Shown: positions 53,404 through 64,000 of the stretch, in pieces
How the letters are laid out: each line of letters starts with the position of its first letter
Position numbering within the stretch: position 1 is the stretch's first letter
Source of the DNA: Pseudomonas promysalinigenes
Lineage (GTDB): Bacteria > Pseudomonadota > Gammaproteobacteria > Pseudomonadales > Pseudomonadaceae
Direction: 5' to 3'
Assembly (NCBI RefSeq): GCF_014269025.2
Contig: NZ_CP077094.1
Span: 4,303,501-4,367,500, forward strand
DNA: 64,000 nt
The notes under the pieces: model-generated
The model's input: only the letters and a program-made list of their open reading frames with translations
Told to the model about the DNA's origin: nothing
The model's database searches: none
Program-made: the position numbers and the translations under genes

Positions 53404-56227
53404 AGTGGCGCACCTCGCCTTGGCCGGTCAGGTTGTCCACGCAACGGCCACAGATTTCCGGGTGCTCCGGGTGGCTGCCGACGTCGGCGCGGAAGTGCCA
53501 GCAACGGCCGCACTTGGCGTGGCCTGACTTGACCACCTGCAGCTTCAGGCCCTCCACTTCGGTAGCCACGGCCTCGGCCGGCGCCTGGGCGAACGGCACC
53601 ACGCTGGCGGCGGAGGTAATCAGTACGAAGCGAAGCTCGTCGCCCAGCTTGTTCAGGTCGGCCATCAGGCTTTGCTCAGCGAACAAGGTGACTTCGGCCT
53701 GCAGGTTGCCACCGATGACCTTGGCGGTACGCTGGTTTTCCAGCTCCTTGTTGACCGCAGCCTTCACGGCCATGACGCGGTCCCAGTAGGCGCGGTCCAG
53801 CTCGGTGCCTTCTGGGAGCTCGGCCAGGCCCTGATACCAGCCGTTGAGCATCACCGACTCGTTGCGCTCACCCGGCAGGTACTGCCAGATTTCGTCGGCG
53901 GTGAACGCCAGGATCGGTGCGATCCAGCGCACCAGTGCCTCGCTGATGTGGTACAGCGCGGTTTGGCAGGAACGGCGCGCGACACTGTTTGCGCCAGTGG
54001 TGTACTGGCGGTCCTTGATGATGTCGAGGTAGAAGCCGCCCAACTCCTGCACGCAGAAGTTGTGGATCTTCGAGTAGACGTTCCAGAAGCGGTATTCGCC
54101 GTAGTGCTCTTCCAGCTCGCGCTGCAGCAGCAGGGTACGGTCCACAGCCCAGCGGTCCAGGGCGATCATCTCCTGCGGGGCCAGCAGGTCGGTTGCCGGG
54201 TTGAAACCACTCAGGTTGGAAAGCAGGAAGCGCGCAGTGTTGCGGATACGGCGGTAGGCATCGGCGCTGCGCTGCAGGATCTGCTCCGACACGGCCATCT
54301 CGCCGGAGTAATCGGTCGCGGCCACCCACAGGCGCAGGATATCCGCACCCAAGGTATTGTTGACCTTTTCTGGCTCGATGGTGTTGCCCAGCGACTTGGA
54401 CATCTTGCGGCCGCTTTCGTCCACGGTGAAGCCGTGGGTCAGCAGCTCGCGGTACGGCGCGTGGCCGTCGATGGCGCAACCGGTCAGCAAGGACGAGTGG
54501 AACCAGCCGCGGTGCTGGTCGGAACCTTCCAGGTACAGGTCGGCACGTGGCCCGGTGGCGTGGCCGATGTCGTGGGAGCCACGCAGCACGTGCCAGTGGG
54601 TGGTGCCGGAGTCGAACCAGACGTCCAGGGTGTCGGAGATCTTGTCGTACTGGGCCGCTTCGTCACCCAGCAATTGGGCGGCGTCCAGTTTGAACCAGGC
54701 TTCGATGCCCTCTTGCTCGACGCGCTTGGCCACGGCCTCCATCAGCTCGACGGTGCGCGGGTGCAGCTCGCCGGTCTGCTTGTGCAGGAAGAATGGGATC
54801 GGCACGCCCCAGTTGCGTTGACGCGAGATGCACCAGTCTGGGCGGTTGGCGATCATCGAATGCAAGCGCGCCTGGCCCCAGGCCGGGACGAATTTGGTGT
54901 CTTCGATGGCCTTGAGTGCACGTTCGCGCAGCGGCTCGCCAGTGCTCGGCTGCTTGTCCATGCCGACGAACCACTGCGCGGTGGCGCGGTAGATCAGCGG
55001 CGTCTTGTGGCGCCAGCAGTGCATGTAGCTGTGGCTGATGGTTTCGGTATGCATCAGCGCGCCGACTTCGCTGAGCTTGTCGACGATCGCCGGGTTGGCC
55101 TTCCAGATGAACTGGCCGCCAAAGAATGGCAGCGATTCGACGTATACGCCGTTGCTCTGCACCGGGGTCAGGATATCGTCGTTGACCATGCCATAGCGCT
55201 TGCAGGTGACGAAGTCGTCTTCACCGTAGGCCGGGGCCGAGTGCACCACGCCAGTGCCTGCGCCCAGTTCTACGTACTCGGCCAGGTACACAGGCGACAG
55301 GCGGTCGTAGAACGGGTGGCGGAAATCGACCAGTTCCAGGGCCGAGCCTGGCGCGGTGGCGATCACCGAACCTTCCAGGTTGTAGCGCTTGAGGCAAGAC
55401 TCTACCAGCTCTTCGGCCAGCACCAGCAGACGCTCGCCGGTATCAACCAAGGCGTACTTGAAGTCTGGGTGGATGTTCAGCGCCTGATTGGCCGGGATGG
55501 TCCACGGGGTGGTGGTCCAAATCACGATAGCAGCCGGTTTGGCCAGCGACGCCAGGCCGAAGGCGGCAGCCAGCTTGGCCTCATCGGCAGCCGGGAAGGC
55601 CACGTCGATGGTCTGGGATTTCTTGTCGGCGTATTCGACCTCGGCCTCGGCCAGGGCCGAACCGCAATCGAAGCACCAGTTCACAGGCTTGAGGCCTTTG
55701 AACACGAAGCCTTGCTTGACCATTTCGGCCAGGGCGCGGATTTCACCGGCCTCGTTGGCGAAGTTCATGGTCTTGTACGGGTTGTCCCAGTCACCCAGCA
55801 CACCTAGGCGGATGAACTCGGTCTTCTGCCCTTCGATCTGCTCGGCGGCATACTCACGGCACAGCTCACGGGTGCGGTCTGCGGTCAGGTGCTTGCCGTG
55901 GGTGACTTCGACCTTGTGTTCGATCGGCAGGCCGTGGCAGTCCCACCCAGGGACGTAGGGCGCGTCGAAGCCGGACAGCGTCTTGGAACGGACGATCATG
56001 TCCTTGAGGATCTTGTTCAGCGCATGACCGATGTGAATCTTGCCGTTGGCATAGGGCGGGCCGTCGTGCAGGACGAATTTCGGACGATCCTTGCCAATTT
56101 CGCGCAGCTTCTGGTACAGGCCAATGCTGTCCCAGCGCTGCAGGATCTGCGGTTCGCGCTGAGGCAGGCCGGCCTTCATGGGGAAGGCGGTGTCCGGAAG
56201 GTTTAGCGTGGCTTTGTAGTCGGTCAT
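53396..56227 (-). CDS. ileS: isoleucyl-tRNA synthetase
   Basis: 943 residues from ATG 56227. HIGH motif at 65-68 ('[11 protein letters not shown]'). KMSKS ('[12 protein letters not shown]') around residue 605. Editing CP1 domain between. C-terminal zinc ribbon 'CGRCWHF' and 'EICGRCVDN'. ATG overlaps the ribF stop by 4 bases. Confidence 0.98.
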   Translation of the reverse strand: MTDYKATLNLPDTAFPMKAGLPQREPQILQRWDSIGLYQKLREIGKDRPKFVLHDGPPYANGKIHIGHALNKILKDMIVRSKTLSGFDAPYVPGWDCHGLPIEHKVEVTHGKHLTADRTRELCREYAAEQIEGQKTEFIRLGVLGDWDNPYKTMNFANEAGEIRALAEMVKQGFVFKGLKPVNWCFDCGSALAEAEVEYADKKSQTIDVAFPAADEAKLAAAFGLASLAKPAAIVIWTTTPWTIPANQALNIHPDFKYALVDTGERLLVLAEELVESCLKRYNLEGSVIATAPGSALELVDFRHPFYDRLSPVYLAEYVELGAGTGVVHSAPAYGEDDFVTCKRYGMVNDDILTPVQSNGVYVESLPFFGGQFIWKANPAIVDKLSEVGALMHTETISHSYMHCWRHKTPLIYRATAQWFVGMDKQPSTGEPLRERALKAIEDTKFVPAWGQARLHSMIANRPDWCISRQRNWGVPIPFFLHKQTGELHPRTVELMEAVAKRVEQEGIEAWFKLDAAQLLGDEAAQYDKISDTLDVWFDSGTTHWHVLRGSHDIGHATGPRADLYLEGSDQHRGWFHSSLLTGCAIDGHAPYRELLTHGFTVDESGRKMSKSLGNTIEPEKVNNTLGADILRLWVAATDYSGEMAVSEQILQRSADAYRRIRNTARFLLSNLSGFNPATDLLAPQEMIALDRWAVDRTLLLQRELEEHYGEYRFWNVYSKIHNFCVQELGGFYLDIIKDRQYTTGANSVARRSCQTALYHISEALVRWIAPILAFTADEIWQYLPGERNESVMLNGWYQGLAELPEGTELDRAYWDRVMAVKAAVNKELENQRTAKVIGGNLQAEVTLFAEQSLMADLNKLGDELRFVLITSAASVVPFAQAPAEAVATEVEGLKLQVVKSGHAKCGRCWHFRADVGSHPEHPEICGRCVDNLTGQGEVRHYA

Positions 56228-57174
56228 TTCAGGCTCTTCGTTAGCGGTTGAGCGTGCCAATGTGCACGTGCGGCGGCGATATCCGCATCGATCGCCGACT
56301 TCAGCGCCTCCAGGGAGGCGAATCGCTGCTCTTCACGCAGCTTGTGGTGGAATTCCACCGTCAGGCGCCGGCCATACAGATCGCCGGCATAATCCAGTAG
56401 ATGAATCTCGAGGTGCGGGCGGCCGTCACCGGCCACCGTCGGGCGCACGCCAATGTTGCCCACACCCGGCCAGGCCTTGCCATCGATCTCGATGCTGGCC
56501 AGGTAAACCCCGGACAGCGGCACGCGGCGGCGCTTGAGCTGGATGTTGGCGGTCGGTGTGCCGAGCTGGCGGGCCAGCTTCTGGCCATGCATTACGCGGC
56601 CAGTGATACGGTACGGGCGGCCCAGCAGGTGCTCGGCCAGCTCGAAGTCGCCTTCGGCCAGCGCCTTGCGCACTTCAGTGCTGCTGACCCGCAAGCCGTC
56701 CTGAATCACCGTGTCGGCGGCTTCGACGGTAAAACCGTATTGCTTGCCGGCCGCGACCAGGAAGGCAAAATCGCCAGCGCGGTCGCAACCGAAGCGAAAA
56801 TCGTCACCTACCTCAAGGTGGCGTACCCCCAGGCCATCGACCAGGATCGCCTTGACGAACGCCTGCGCGCTGAGCTGGCTCAGGCGCTGGTTGAATGCAA
56901 GGCACAGCACCCGGTCGACGCCTTCGCCAGCCAGCAGCTCGACCTTGTCGCGCAGGCGGGCCAGCCGGGCCGGCGCGGTATCGGGGGCGAAGTATTCGCG
57001 CGGCTGCGGCTCGAAGGTCACCACGCAGGTCGGCAGGCCCAGTTCCTGGCCACGCTCGCGCAGGCGCGCCAGGATAGCCTGGTGGCCACGGTGAACCCCG
57101 TCGAAGTTGCCAATGGTGGCGACACAGCCCCGGTGCTCGGGGCGCAGGTTGTGAAGACCTCGAACCAGCTGCAT
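56224..57174 (-). CDS. ribF: bifunctional riboflavin kinase/FMN adenylyltransferase
   Basis: 316 residues from ATG 57174. Adenylyltransferase motif '[16 protein letters not shown]' at 19-35; riboflavin-kinase domain from ~185 with '[27 protein letters not shown]'. Makes FMN then FAD. An upstream in-frame ATG at 57192 lacks a ribosome site, but cannot be excluded. Confidence 0.95.
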   Translation of the reverse strand: MQLVRGLHNLRPEHRGCVATIGNFDGVHRGHQAILARLRERGQELGLPTCVVTFEPQPREYFAPDTAPARLARLRDKVELLAGEGVDRVLCLAFNQRLSQLSAQAFVKAILVDGLGVRHLEVGDDFRFGCDRAGDFAFLVAAGKQYGFTVEAADTVIQDGLRVSSTEVRKALAEGDFELAEHLLGRPYRITGRVMHGQKLARQLGTPTANIQLKRRRVPLSGVYLASIEIDGKAWPGVGNIGVRPTVAGDGRPHLEIHLLDYAGDLYGRRLTVEFHHKLREEQRFASLEALKSAIDADIAAARAHWHAQPLTKSLK

Positions 57175-57292
57175 AACGCGCTTCTTGCTCATAAAGTGGC
57201 CGATTATAACCACACCCGGGCGCCGGTGACAGGCAGCAGCGCCCAGGGGTGACATGGAATACGAAAAACCGACGCCTGACCCGCCTTCTACC

Positions 57293-58831
57293 TCAATGCA
57301 GGGCCTTGCGGGCGAAATGCCGGGGCCGGAAACCACACACGTACAGGCAACCGAAATAGGTCACCACCCCCGCCGCGATCAATGCACCCAGGCGCAGGAA
57401 CCGTTCCAGCATGTTGCCTTGCTCCCAGGCTGGCAGGTAGTGCATGCCCAACAGCAGCACCGCTGCCATCAGCGTAACGGCCAGCACCAGCTTGAGCAGG
57501 TAGATGGCCCAGCCAGGTTGCGGCTGAAATAGCTGCTGGCTGCGCAGCTTCCAGAACAGCAGACCTGCGTTCAGGCAGGCGCCCAGGCTGATGGCCAGGG
57601 CAAGGCCGGCGTGCTGCAGTGGGCCGATCAATGCCAGGTTGAACAGTTGCGTGCAGACCAGGGTGAAGATCGCAATCTTCACCGGGGTACGGATATTCTG
57701 CTGCGCATAAAAGCCAGGTGCCAGCACCTTGACCAGAATGATCGCCAGTAGGCCGACCGAGTAGGCGATGAGCGCACGCTGGGTCATCGCGGCGTCGAAA
57801 GCGCTGAACTTGCCGTACTGAAACAGTGCCACGGTCAGCGGCTCGGCGAGGATCGCCAGGGCCAGGGTACACGGCAGCACCAACAGAAAGCACAGGCGCA
57901 GCCCCCAATCCATGATTCGCGAGTACTCCTCCCGGTCCTTGTTGGCATAGGTTTTAGCCAGTGTCGGCAGCAAGATGGTGCCAAGGGCAACGCCCAGTAC
58001 ACCGGATGGCAGCTCCATAAGGCGGTCAGCGTAATACATCCACGACACTGAGCCGGCCACCAGAAAGGAGGCGAAGATGGTGTTGATGATCAGCGATATC
58101 TGGCTCACCGACACCCCAAGGATCGCCGGCAGCATCTGCTTGAGCACACGCCATACCCCGGCATCGCGCAGGTTCAGCCGTGGTAGGACAAGCATGCCGA
58201 TCTTCTTCAGCGCGGGCAGTTGATACAGCAACTGCGCAAGGCCACCGGCCAGCACCCCCCAGGCCAAGGCCATGATCGGAGGGTTGAAGTAGGGGGTGAG
58301 CAGCAGGGCGAAGATGATCATCGCCACGTTGAGCAGGGTTGGGGTGAACGCAGGGACGCTGAACCGGTTCCAGGTGTTGAGGATTGCCCCGGCCAGGGAC
58401 GACAGCGAAATCAGCAATATATAAGGGAAGGTTACCCGAAGCAGGTCGGTGGTCAGTGTGTATTTTTCGGCGCTGTCGACAAAGCCTGGGGCTGTGGCCC
58501 AGACCACCCAGGGCGCTGCGACGATGCCGATGGCCGTGACCAAGGCCAGCACAAGGGTCAGCAGGCCGCTGATGTAGGCAATGAAAGTGCGCGTTGCTTC
58601 CTCGCCTTGCTGGGTCTTGTATTCGGCCAGGATCGGCACGAATGCCTGGGAAAACGCCCCTTCGGCGAAGATCCGCCGTAGCAGGTTGGGCAGCTTGAAG
58701 GCGATGAAGAAGGCGTCGGTGGCGATACCGGCACCGAAGACGCGGGCCAGAATGGTGTCGCGCACAAAGCCCAGCACCCGCGAAACCATGGTGATGGAGC
58801 TGACTGCAGCCAGGGATTTGAGCAGATTCAT
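57293..58831 (-). CDS. murJ: lipid II flippase MurJ
   Basis: 512 residues with about 14 hydrophobic segments. Conserved N-terminus '[14 protein letters not shown]'-like '[22 protein letters not shown]', and Arg/Asp residues in the central cavity ('[25 protein letters not shown]'). Moves lipid II to the periplasmic face. Ends 118 bases before ribF. Divergent from rpsT. Confidence 0.96.
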   Translation of the reverse strand: MNLLKSLAAVSSITMVSRVLGFVRDTILARVFGAGIATDAFFIAFKLPNLLRRIFAEGAFSQAFVPILAEYKTQQGEEATRTFIAYISGLLTLVLALVTAIGIVAAPWVVWATAPGFVDSAEKYTLTTDLLRVTFPYILLISLSSLAGAILNTWNRFSVPAFTPTLLNVAMIIFALLLTPYFNPPIMALAWGVLAGGLAQLLYQLPALKKIGMLVLPRLNLRDAGVWRVLKQMLPAILGVSVSQISLIINTIFASFLVAGSVSWMYYADRLMELPSGVLGVALGTILLPTLAKTYANKDREEYSRIMDWGLRLCFLLVLPCTLALAILAEPLTVALFQYGKFSAFDAAMTQRALIAYSVGLLAIILVKVLAPGFYAQQNIRTPVKIAIFTLVCTQLFNLALIGPLQHAGLALAISLGACLNAGLLFWKLRSQQLFQPQPGWAIYLLKLVLAVTLMAAVLLLGMHYLPAWEQGNMLERFLRLGALIAAGVVTYFGCLYVCGFRPRHFARKALH

Positions 58832-59081
58832 CGAAAAGATTCACGCCAGGGACAGAGGGCGCTGCCAGACAGCGTCCGAATGTGCGATACTCCCGCGCCT
58901 TCGCAGGGGAGCCAAAAATTCCCGAGTTTACAGGTAGCACGGCAGAAAGGAACATTTCCTGCCCGTTACTGCACCACTCGGCGGAACCCTGCAAGTGGCC
59001 TTGACATCCGGTCGACTCATCGGCATGATTCGCGGCCTATTTTGTTTGCTATTTACCTAAAGTCTTTCGAGGAGCTCGACG

Positions 59082-59360
59082 GTGGCCAACACACCTTCCG
59101 CCAAGAAACGTGCAAAACAGGCTGAGAAGCGTCGCAGCCACAACGCCAGCCTGCGTTCCATGGTCCGCACCTACATCAAGAATGTAGTCAAAGCCATCGA
59201 CGCAAAAGACGCCGAAAAAGCGCAAGCCGCTTACGTTCTGGCTGTACCTGTAATCGACCGTATGGCCGATAAAGGCATCATCCACAAGAACAAAGCTGCT
59301 CGCCACAAAGGCCGTCTGAATGGCCACATCAAGGCACTGAAAGAAGCTGCAGCTGCCTAA
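59082..59360 (+). CDS. rpsT: 30S ribosomal protein S20
   Basis: 92 residues with GTG start at 59082 (GAGGAG seven bases upstream). '[26 protein letters not shown]' at the N-terminus, lysine/alanine-rich helical protein. Terminator follows. Confidence 0.98.
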   Translation: MANTPSAKKRAKQAEKRRSHNASLRSMVRTYIKNVVKAIDAKDAEKAQAAYVLAVPVIDRMADKGIIHKNKAARHKGRLNGHIKALKEAAAA

Positions 59361-59377
59361 GCGACGTTCTTGTCGAA

Positions 59378-59404
59378 AAAACCGGCCCTAGGGCCGGTTT
59401 TTTT
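59378..59404 (+). terminator. rho-independent terminator of rpsT
   Basis: AAAACCGGCCC pairs with GGGCCGGTTTT around TA, followed by TTTT. Confidence 0.92.
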
Positions 59405-59487
59405 ATGCCTGGGGTTCAAGCATGCATCGAGATAGCGCAATCCCCGGTGGGGCTTTAGCCGCGAAACATGCAACGCAGTATAGGGGA

Positions 59488-59530
59488 CCGGCTTTGCCGG
59501 TGTTCGCGGGTGAGCCCGCCCCCACGAGGG
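59488..59530. repeat. P. putida-type REP element
   Basis: Starts CCGGCTTTGCCGG and continues with the REP core TTCGCGGGTGAGCCCGC, then CCCCAC. It sits in the 205-base gap between the rpsT terminator and the MCE gene, not inside a gene. Confidence 0.65.
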
Positions 59531-59609
59531 CTGTGCATACTGCTAGGTAAGCACACCCCCAGTGGGAGCCAACTGTCATTGGCCTACCGACCAGCGATGG
59601 TTTTGCTCA

Positions 59610-61910
59610 TCACTTGCCGATCGAGATCTTCGGCGCCCACTGCAGCCAGGCATCTTCAGGCTTGTCGAACAAGGCGAAGGTCTGTTGCGGCCGAGCTGGG
59701 TTGCCCATCTGATCGCCCTCCGGTGTAGCGAAGGCAATCCCGCCGTCAATCAGTGTTTCAAGCGACTCGGTGCGCACCGTCGCGCCCTTGAACAGCCCCC
59801 AGTCAAAGCCGAAACCACTGCTGTTCCAGAACCGGCTGCCACCGCGCACCAGGGCGGCGTAGCGCGGCTCGATCAGGATATGGATCAACACGCGATCTGC
59901 GGTCTGGCCCAACTCGAACCCCGTGACTTTACCCACCGCCACCTCGCGATAGGTAACCGGCACACCCGGCTTGATCGAACCACGTCGCGGCGCACTGAGC
60001 GTCAGCGGCAGGCCCACTGGCGCGCCAGACACTTCAGGGGCTTGGGCCAGCGCAATGAAATCACGCTGCGGCCCCCTGTCTTTGACCGCCGGCTGCACCT
60101 CAAGGTACTGGCCGCCAATCAGGGTATCGAGGTTCTCGGTACGCACCAGCCCCAACGCCGGCTTCACCACCCAGAACTGCGTACCTTCGCGCGCGATGCG
60201 CTCAGCCGCCTCGGTGATCCGCGCTCGCAGTACTACCGCCTGCAAGTCCTTGGTCAAATCCACGCTTTCCACACTGCCCACATCAAGGCCACGAAAGCGA
60301 ATGGGCGTACCCGCCTTGAGGCCATCAGCGCGATCCACTCTGATGGTTACCAAGGTCCCGGTACGGTTCACGGCTTCTTGGCTCTCCAACAAGCGGAAGC
60401 GCGGTATACGGCGCTTGAGCGCCACATTGGGGGTTGGCGTATCGAAAGCGATCCCGCCGGCCATCAGGGTCTGCAACGATTCACTCTTGATCTTGATACC
60501 GGACAGCCCGCCGGTCAGGGTGATGCCGCTGACATTCCAGAACCGCGAAGAGCCGTTGACCAGGTTTTCGTATTCTTTCTCGATATGCACACCAATCAGA
60601 ATGCGCTTGCTGTTGCGGGCAAATTGGTAGCTCTGCACGCTACCTACCTTGACCTGGCGATACATCACCGGGCTGCCGACTTCCAACGAACCCAGGGTAT
60701 CGGCGAACAGCACCAAATGCAGGCCAGGGGCCTTGAGGTCCAGCGGTGGTGCTTTGGGGCGGGCCTCGAACTCGCGCTGCGGCTTGGCGCCTTTCTCACC
60801 AGGGCGGATTGCGATGTAATTACCTTTGACCAGCGCTTCGAGGCCAGTGATGCCCGCCAGGGAAATCGACGGCTTGACCACCCAGAACTGAGTACCTTCG
60901 ACCAGGTAATCTTCGGTCAATGGGTCCAGTGTCAGCTCGGCAGTAGCACTGGCCAGGTTGTCCTCCATTTTCAGGGTCTTCAACGAACCGACCTGGATAC
61001 CCTTGTACATCACTGGCGTGCGTCCAGCCTGCAGGCCCTCGTAATCACTGAGTTTGACCTTGACGCGAATACCGGCCTGGGCCGCATCGAAGTCTTCATA
61101 TAAGCGAAACGGCAAGCTTGGATCGGTGGGTGGGCTGTCTTTACGGTATTCCGGCGTGGCAAAAGCAATGCCACCTGCCACGATGCTCGACAGTGACTCG
61201 CTGCGCACCTTCACCCCCGAGAGATCCGCATCGATACTAATGCCGCTGGCATTCCAGAATCGCGTGTGCTTTCGCACCAGGTTTGCGTAGGCTGGCTCGA
61301 TGAATACCTTCACCTCGACCGTGCTTTGGTCGTCAGACAGACGATAGCTTTTTACCTTACCAACTTGGATCTGTTTGTAGAATATCGGGCTGTCTCGGTT
61401 GAGCGACCCCAGCCGCTCGGCCTTGAGCGTCAGGTGCAAGCCTGGCTCACTGTCCGATAGCGGTGGTGCAACTTTCAGTGCCGTAAACCGCCGGGTCGGC
61501 TCACCGTCCCCAGGACTGACGGCGATGTAGTTGCCCGACACCAGCGTCTCAAGGCCTGAGATACCGGCCAGGCTGACACTAGGCTTGACCAACCAGAACC
61601 GGGTGCCCTTGTTCAAATGCAGTTCGGCGGCCTTGTTCATTTCGATGGTGGCAATCACTCCCTGCTTCTCGCCTTGGGCATCGAGCACAAGTTTGGTCAC
61701 CTTGCCGACCGGCATCCCTTTGAAGATCACCTCGGTCTTGTTGGCGACAATCCCCTCGCCGGTTTCGAAACGGACTTGGATCTCCACGCCCGAGTCTCGA
61801 TAGGCCTGCCAGGCCAGCCAGCCCCCGATCAGCAGCGCGATCAATGGCAGGATCCAGATGGCAGACCAGTTGGAGGCAGGACGGGTTTTGGCCATTGGCA
61901 TGTCACTCAT
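59610..61910 (-). CDS. six-MCE-domain PqiB/LetB-like lipid-transport protein
   Basis: 766 residues from ATG 61910 (ATG 61919, three codons earlier, is an alternative). One N-terminal membrane helix ('WSAIWILPLIALLIGGWLAW'), then six MCE domains by repeat count: starts near 'VEIQVRFETGEG', 'LHLTLKAERLGS', 'IRVKVKLSDYEG', 'LHLVLFADTLGS', 'LVTIRVDRADGL', 'LPLTLSAPRRGS'. PqiB has 3 and LetB 7, so this is between them. Forms periplasm-spanning tubes that carry lipids; its partner membrane proteins are the PqiA halves upstream. Confidence 0.92.
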   Translation of the reverse strand: MSDMPMAKTRPASNWSAIWILPLIALLIGGWLAWQAYRDSGVEIQVRFETGEGIVANKTEVIFKGMPVGKVTKLVLDAQGEKQGVIATIEMNKAAELHLNKGTRFWLVKPSVSLAGISGLETLVSGNYIAVSPGDGEPTRRFTALKVAPPLSDSEPGLHLTLKAERLGSLNRDSPIFYKQIQVGKVKSYRLSDDQSTVEVKVFIEPAYANLVRKHTRFWNASGISIDADLSGVKVRSESLSSIVAGGIAFATPEYRKDSPPTDPSLPFRLYEDFDAAQAGIRVKVKLSDYEGLQAGRTPVMYKGIQVGSLKTLKMEDNLASATAELTLDPLTEDYLVEGTQFWVVKPSISLAGITGLEALVKGNYIAIRPGEKGAKPQREFEARPKAPPLDLKAPGLHLVLFADTLGSLEVGSPVMYRQVKVGSVQSYQFARNSKRILIGVHIEKEYENLVNGSSRFWNVSGITLTGGLSGIKIKSESLQTLMAGGIAFDTPTPNVALKRRIPRFRLLESQEAVNRTGTLVTIRVDRADGLKAGTPIRFRGLDVGSVESVDLTKDLQAVVLRARITEAAERIAREGTQFWVVKPALGLVRTENLDTLIGGQYLEVQPAVKDRGPQRDFIALAQAPEVSGAPVGLPLTLSAPRRGSIKPGVPVTYREVAVGKVTGFELGQTADRVLIHILIEPRYAALVRGGSRFWNSSGFGFDWGLFKGATVRTESLETLIDGGIAFATPEGDQMGNPARPQQTFALFDKPEDAWLQWAPKISIGK

Positions 61911-62526
61911 GGTCGTCATCCGACTCCGTGTTATCCCAGATCAGCCGGGGATCGAAAGTTAAAGCAGCGAGCATCGTGAGGATCACCACAGTGGCGAAGG
62001 CGACAGCGCCCAAATTGGCTTCGACACTGGCGATGCGGCCGAAATTCACCACTGCCACCAGAATGGCAATGACGAAAATGTCCAGCATGGACCAGCGCCC
62101 TATGAATTCGATGAAACGGTACATCAGGATCCGTTGCCGCGCCGACAGCGGCTGGCGCCGCTGAACGGAGTACAGTAAAAGCGCGATCCCTATCAGCTTG
62201 AAGGTCGGGACCAGAATGCTGGCGATGAACACCACTGCGGCGATAGGCAACATGCCGTGCTTGAGCAAAGTAATGACGCCAGACATGATGGTGTCGCCGC
62301 TACCCTGCCCGAAGGTGCTGACCGTCATGATCGGCAACAGGTTAGCGGGGATATAAAGAATCGAAGCAGTGATCAGCAGCGCCCAAGTGCGGATGATGCT
62401 ATTGGGGCGCCGCGGGTGCACGATCGCCCCACACCGCGTGCAGGCTTGTGAATCGCCTTCGACTTCCTGGCGATTCAGTTCGTGACATTCATTACAGACC
62501 ACTATGCCTGCATCAATCGCCCGCAT
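61903..62526 (-). CDS. PqiA-family membrane protein, second half
   Basis: 207 residues. CxxC zinc-like pairs 'VVCNECHEL' and 'ACTRCGAIV', then about four membrane segments with 'YIPANLLPIMTV'. Equivalent to the C-terminal half of E. coli PqiA/LetA. Overlaps the first half by 14 bases and pqiB/letB-like gene by about 8 or 17 bases depending on start. Confidence 0.9.
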   Translation of the reverse strand: MRAIDAGIVVCNECHELNRQEVEGDSQACTRCGAIVHPRRPNSIIRTWALLITASILYIPANLLPIMTVSTFGQGSGDTIMSGVITLLKHGMLPIAAVVFIASILVPTFKLIGIALLLYSVQRRQPLSARQRILMYRFIEFIGRWSMLDIFVIAILVAVVNFGRIASVEANLGAVAFATVVILTMLAALTFDPRLIWDNTESDDDHE

Positions 62527-63172
62527 GCAGATCCTCCCCCGACAAAGCGCTCCAGATCTGGTGTGGCGACATCACCACTTCGAGCCAGACCTGAACCAGC
62601 AATAGACTGATGAAACAGAACAGGCCCAGGCCAACGGTCAACTCCGCCAAGTCCACAAGCTTGACGATGGCCACCAGCACCCCCATGAAATACACCTCGA
62701 GCATGCCCCAGTCGCGCAGGTGGTGATAAATGCGGTAGCACAGCAGTCCATAACTGCGCCCGATATCCAGGCGAATGCTCAGCAGTACAGCCAGCTGACA
62801 GAGCAGCTTGAGCAAAGGTACGGCCATGCTGCACAGGAATACCACCACCGCCACGCCCCGCATCTGCGAGTTGTAAAGGCCGAGCACGCCACTCCATACA
62901 GTGTCGTCCGAGGTCTGGCCAAGCAGGTGCAGCTGCATAATGGGCAGGAAGTTGGCGGGTATGAACAGCAGCAACGCCGTCAGCACCAGGGCCAGGCTGC
63001 GGTTGACCACATTGCGGCGATGGGCATAGAGCTCGTAGCCACAGCGCGGGCATTGGGCTTTTTCGTCATGCTGTAGCACTGGCTTGCGCATGAGCAGGTC
63101 GCACTCATGGCAGGCAATCAGCTCGGCCAGTGGCAGCTGCTGCAGAGGTTGAGTCTTATCGGGGTCGGGCAT
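62513..63172 (-). CDS. PqiA-family membrane protein, first half
   Basis: 219 residues. 'ACHECDLLMRKP' and 'CPRCGYELY' cysteine pairs, then about four membrane segments with 'FIPANFLPIMQL'. Equivalent to the N-terminal half of PqiA/LetA. It is a separate gene here, so the usual single protein is split in two. No clear ribosome site before ATG 63172. Confidence 0.9.
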   Translation of the reverse strand: MPDPDKTQPLQQLPLAELIACHECDLLMRKPVLQHDEKAQCPRCGYELYAHRRNVVNRSLALVLTALLLFIPANFLPIMQLHLLGQTSDDTVWSGVLGLYNSQMRGVAVVVFLCSMAVPLLKLLCQLAVLLSIRLDIGRSYGLLCYRIYHHLRDWGMLEVYFMGVLVAIVKLVDLAELTVGLGLFCFISLLLVQVWLEVVMSPHQIWSALSGEDLHAGD

Positions 63173-63266
63173 TTGGGGATTCTGAATAGGTACGTCGGTA
63201 CTATTCTAGTGGTCCCAGCTGCAAAAGTGGGAGACGGCTCACCCCTGTCGTGAAAGCAGAAAAGAC

Positions 63267-63300
63267 AAAACCCCTACCTGCATGCGCAGATAGGGGTTTT
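63267..63300 (-). terminator. rRNA operon terminator
   Basis: AAAACCCCTACCTGC pairs with GCAGATAGGGGTTTT (one mismatch), T-run on the minus strand, just past 5S rRNA. Confidence 0.9.
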
Positions 63301-63310
63301 GCGAAATGAA

Positions 63311-63427
63311 TCTTGACGATGACCTACTCTCACATGGGGAAACCCCACACTACCATCGGCGATGCATCGTTTCACTACTGAGTTCGGGATGGGATCAGGT
63401 GGTTCCAATGCTCTATGGTCGTCAAGA
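63311..63427 (-). rRNA. rrf: 5S rRNA
   Basis: About 117 bases. On the minus strand it contains the 5S core 'CCTGATCCCATCCCGAACTC' and ends in GTCATCGTCAAG. Lies after 23S in the operon. Confidence 0.95.
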
Positions 63428-63555
63428 AATTCTGTAGCCAGAATGTCCTGTTGGACAGCCCAGCGAATTCGGATATGCGATTTGTGATGTTGCGAATTTT
63501 CGGGTCTTTCGTCTTCACCACCACAATCTGCGCTGCAGATTGCTTGGGTGTTATA
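63428..63555. other. 23S-5S internal spacer
   Basis: 128 bases of spacer between 23S 3' end and 5S; contains no tRNA. Confidence 0.6.

Positions 63556-64000
<445 letters not shown>

Overview
The window (64 kb, high GC) reads as chromosomal DNA of a fluorescent Pseudomonas, most likely the P. putida group. Reasons: a PP0621-family protein, a MorA-type PAS-GGDEF-EAL regulator beside glyA, an arsRBCH cluster, a pilA/pilC/pilD-coaE-yacG block, P. putida-type REP elements, and rpsT-murJ-ribF-ileS-lspA-fkpB-ispH in Pseudomonas order. Assignments rest on reading motifs and gene order; no database search was run.

Layout. 1-2.7 kb: end of a DUF4105 membrane-associated gene, a small lipoprotein and a GreA/GreB-like factor. 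2.7-6.7 kb: gdhA, ettA (TTG start) and a small hypothetical gene, all on the minus strand. 6.9-14.1 kb: morA, glyA, an orphan 197-aa protein and a bile-acid/arsenite-type symporter. 14.1-18.0 kb: a methyltransferase, a cupin and an NmrA-like gene, divergent from a winged-helix/TolB/TPR regulator. 18.1-21.0 kb: arsR-arsB-arsC-arsH behind a perfect 13-bp inverted repeat. 21.0-23.0 kb: an RsbQ-like hydrolase translationally overlapped with a PAS histidine kinase. 23.3-25.5 kb: a TonB-dependent receptor behind a Zur-box-like palindrome. 25.6-29.7 kb: a three-gene dehydrogenase operon in which the flavoprotein carries a 3Fe-4S-type cysteine motif and a C-terminal LecA-like lectin domain. 29.9-30.7 kb: a GFA-family gene overlapped by an ASCH-domain gene whose apparent start codon is ATC.

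31.07-34.39 kb looks like a decayed element integrated at tRNA-Thr(CGT). A degraded copy of the tRNA 3' end, tandem 10-bp repeats, a phage-satellite-like segment, and an MFS efflux/LysR pair lie in between. 34.4-41.2 kb is core: pilA divergent from pilC-pilD-coaE-yacG, a CbiM-like permease, DUF1780, DUF3094 and ndh. 41.3-41.8 kb is a five-tRNA cluster (Asn-Pro-Lys-Pro-Lys) in which a ~206-bp Pro-Lys unit is duplicated. 42.1-48.0 kb: clpB with a sigma-32-like promoter, pgeF-rluD, bamD and the PP0621 gene. 48.1-51.5 kb: thiO and a reduced minor-pilin set (pilE, pilX, pilW, a 60-aa pilV, divergent fimT). 51.5-59.4 kb: ispH-fkpB-lspA-ileS-ribF and murJ on the minus strand, rpsT on the plus strand. 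59.6-63.2 kb: a split pqiA pair followed by a six-MCE-domain pqiB/letB-like gene. 63.3-64.0 kb: 5S rRNA and the 3' end of 23S rRNA (minus strand, cut by the window edge).

The accessory interest is in 12-34 kb. The best candidates for something under-described are the RsbQ-like hydrolase/PAS kinase pair, the lectin-tailed dehydrogenase operon, the ATC-start ASCH-GFA pair and the tRNA-Thr island remnant.
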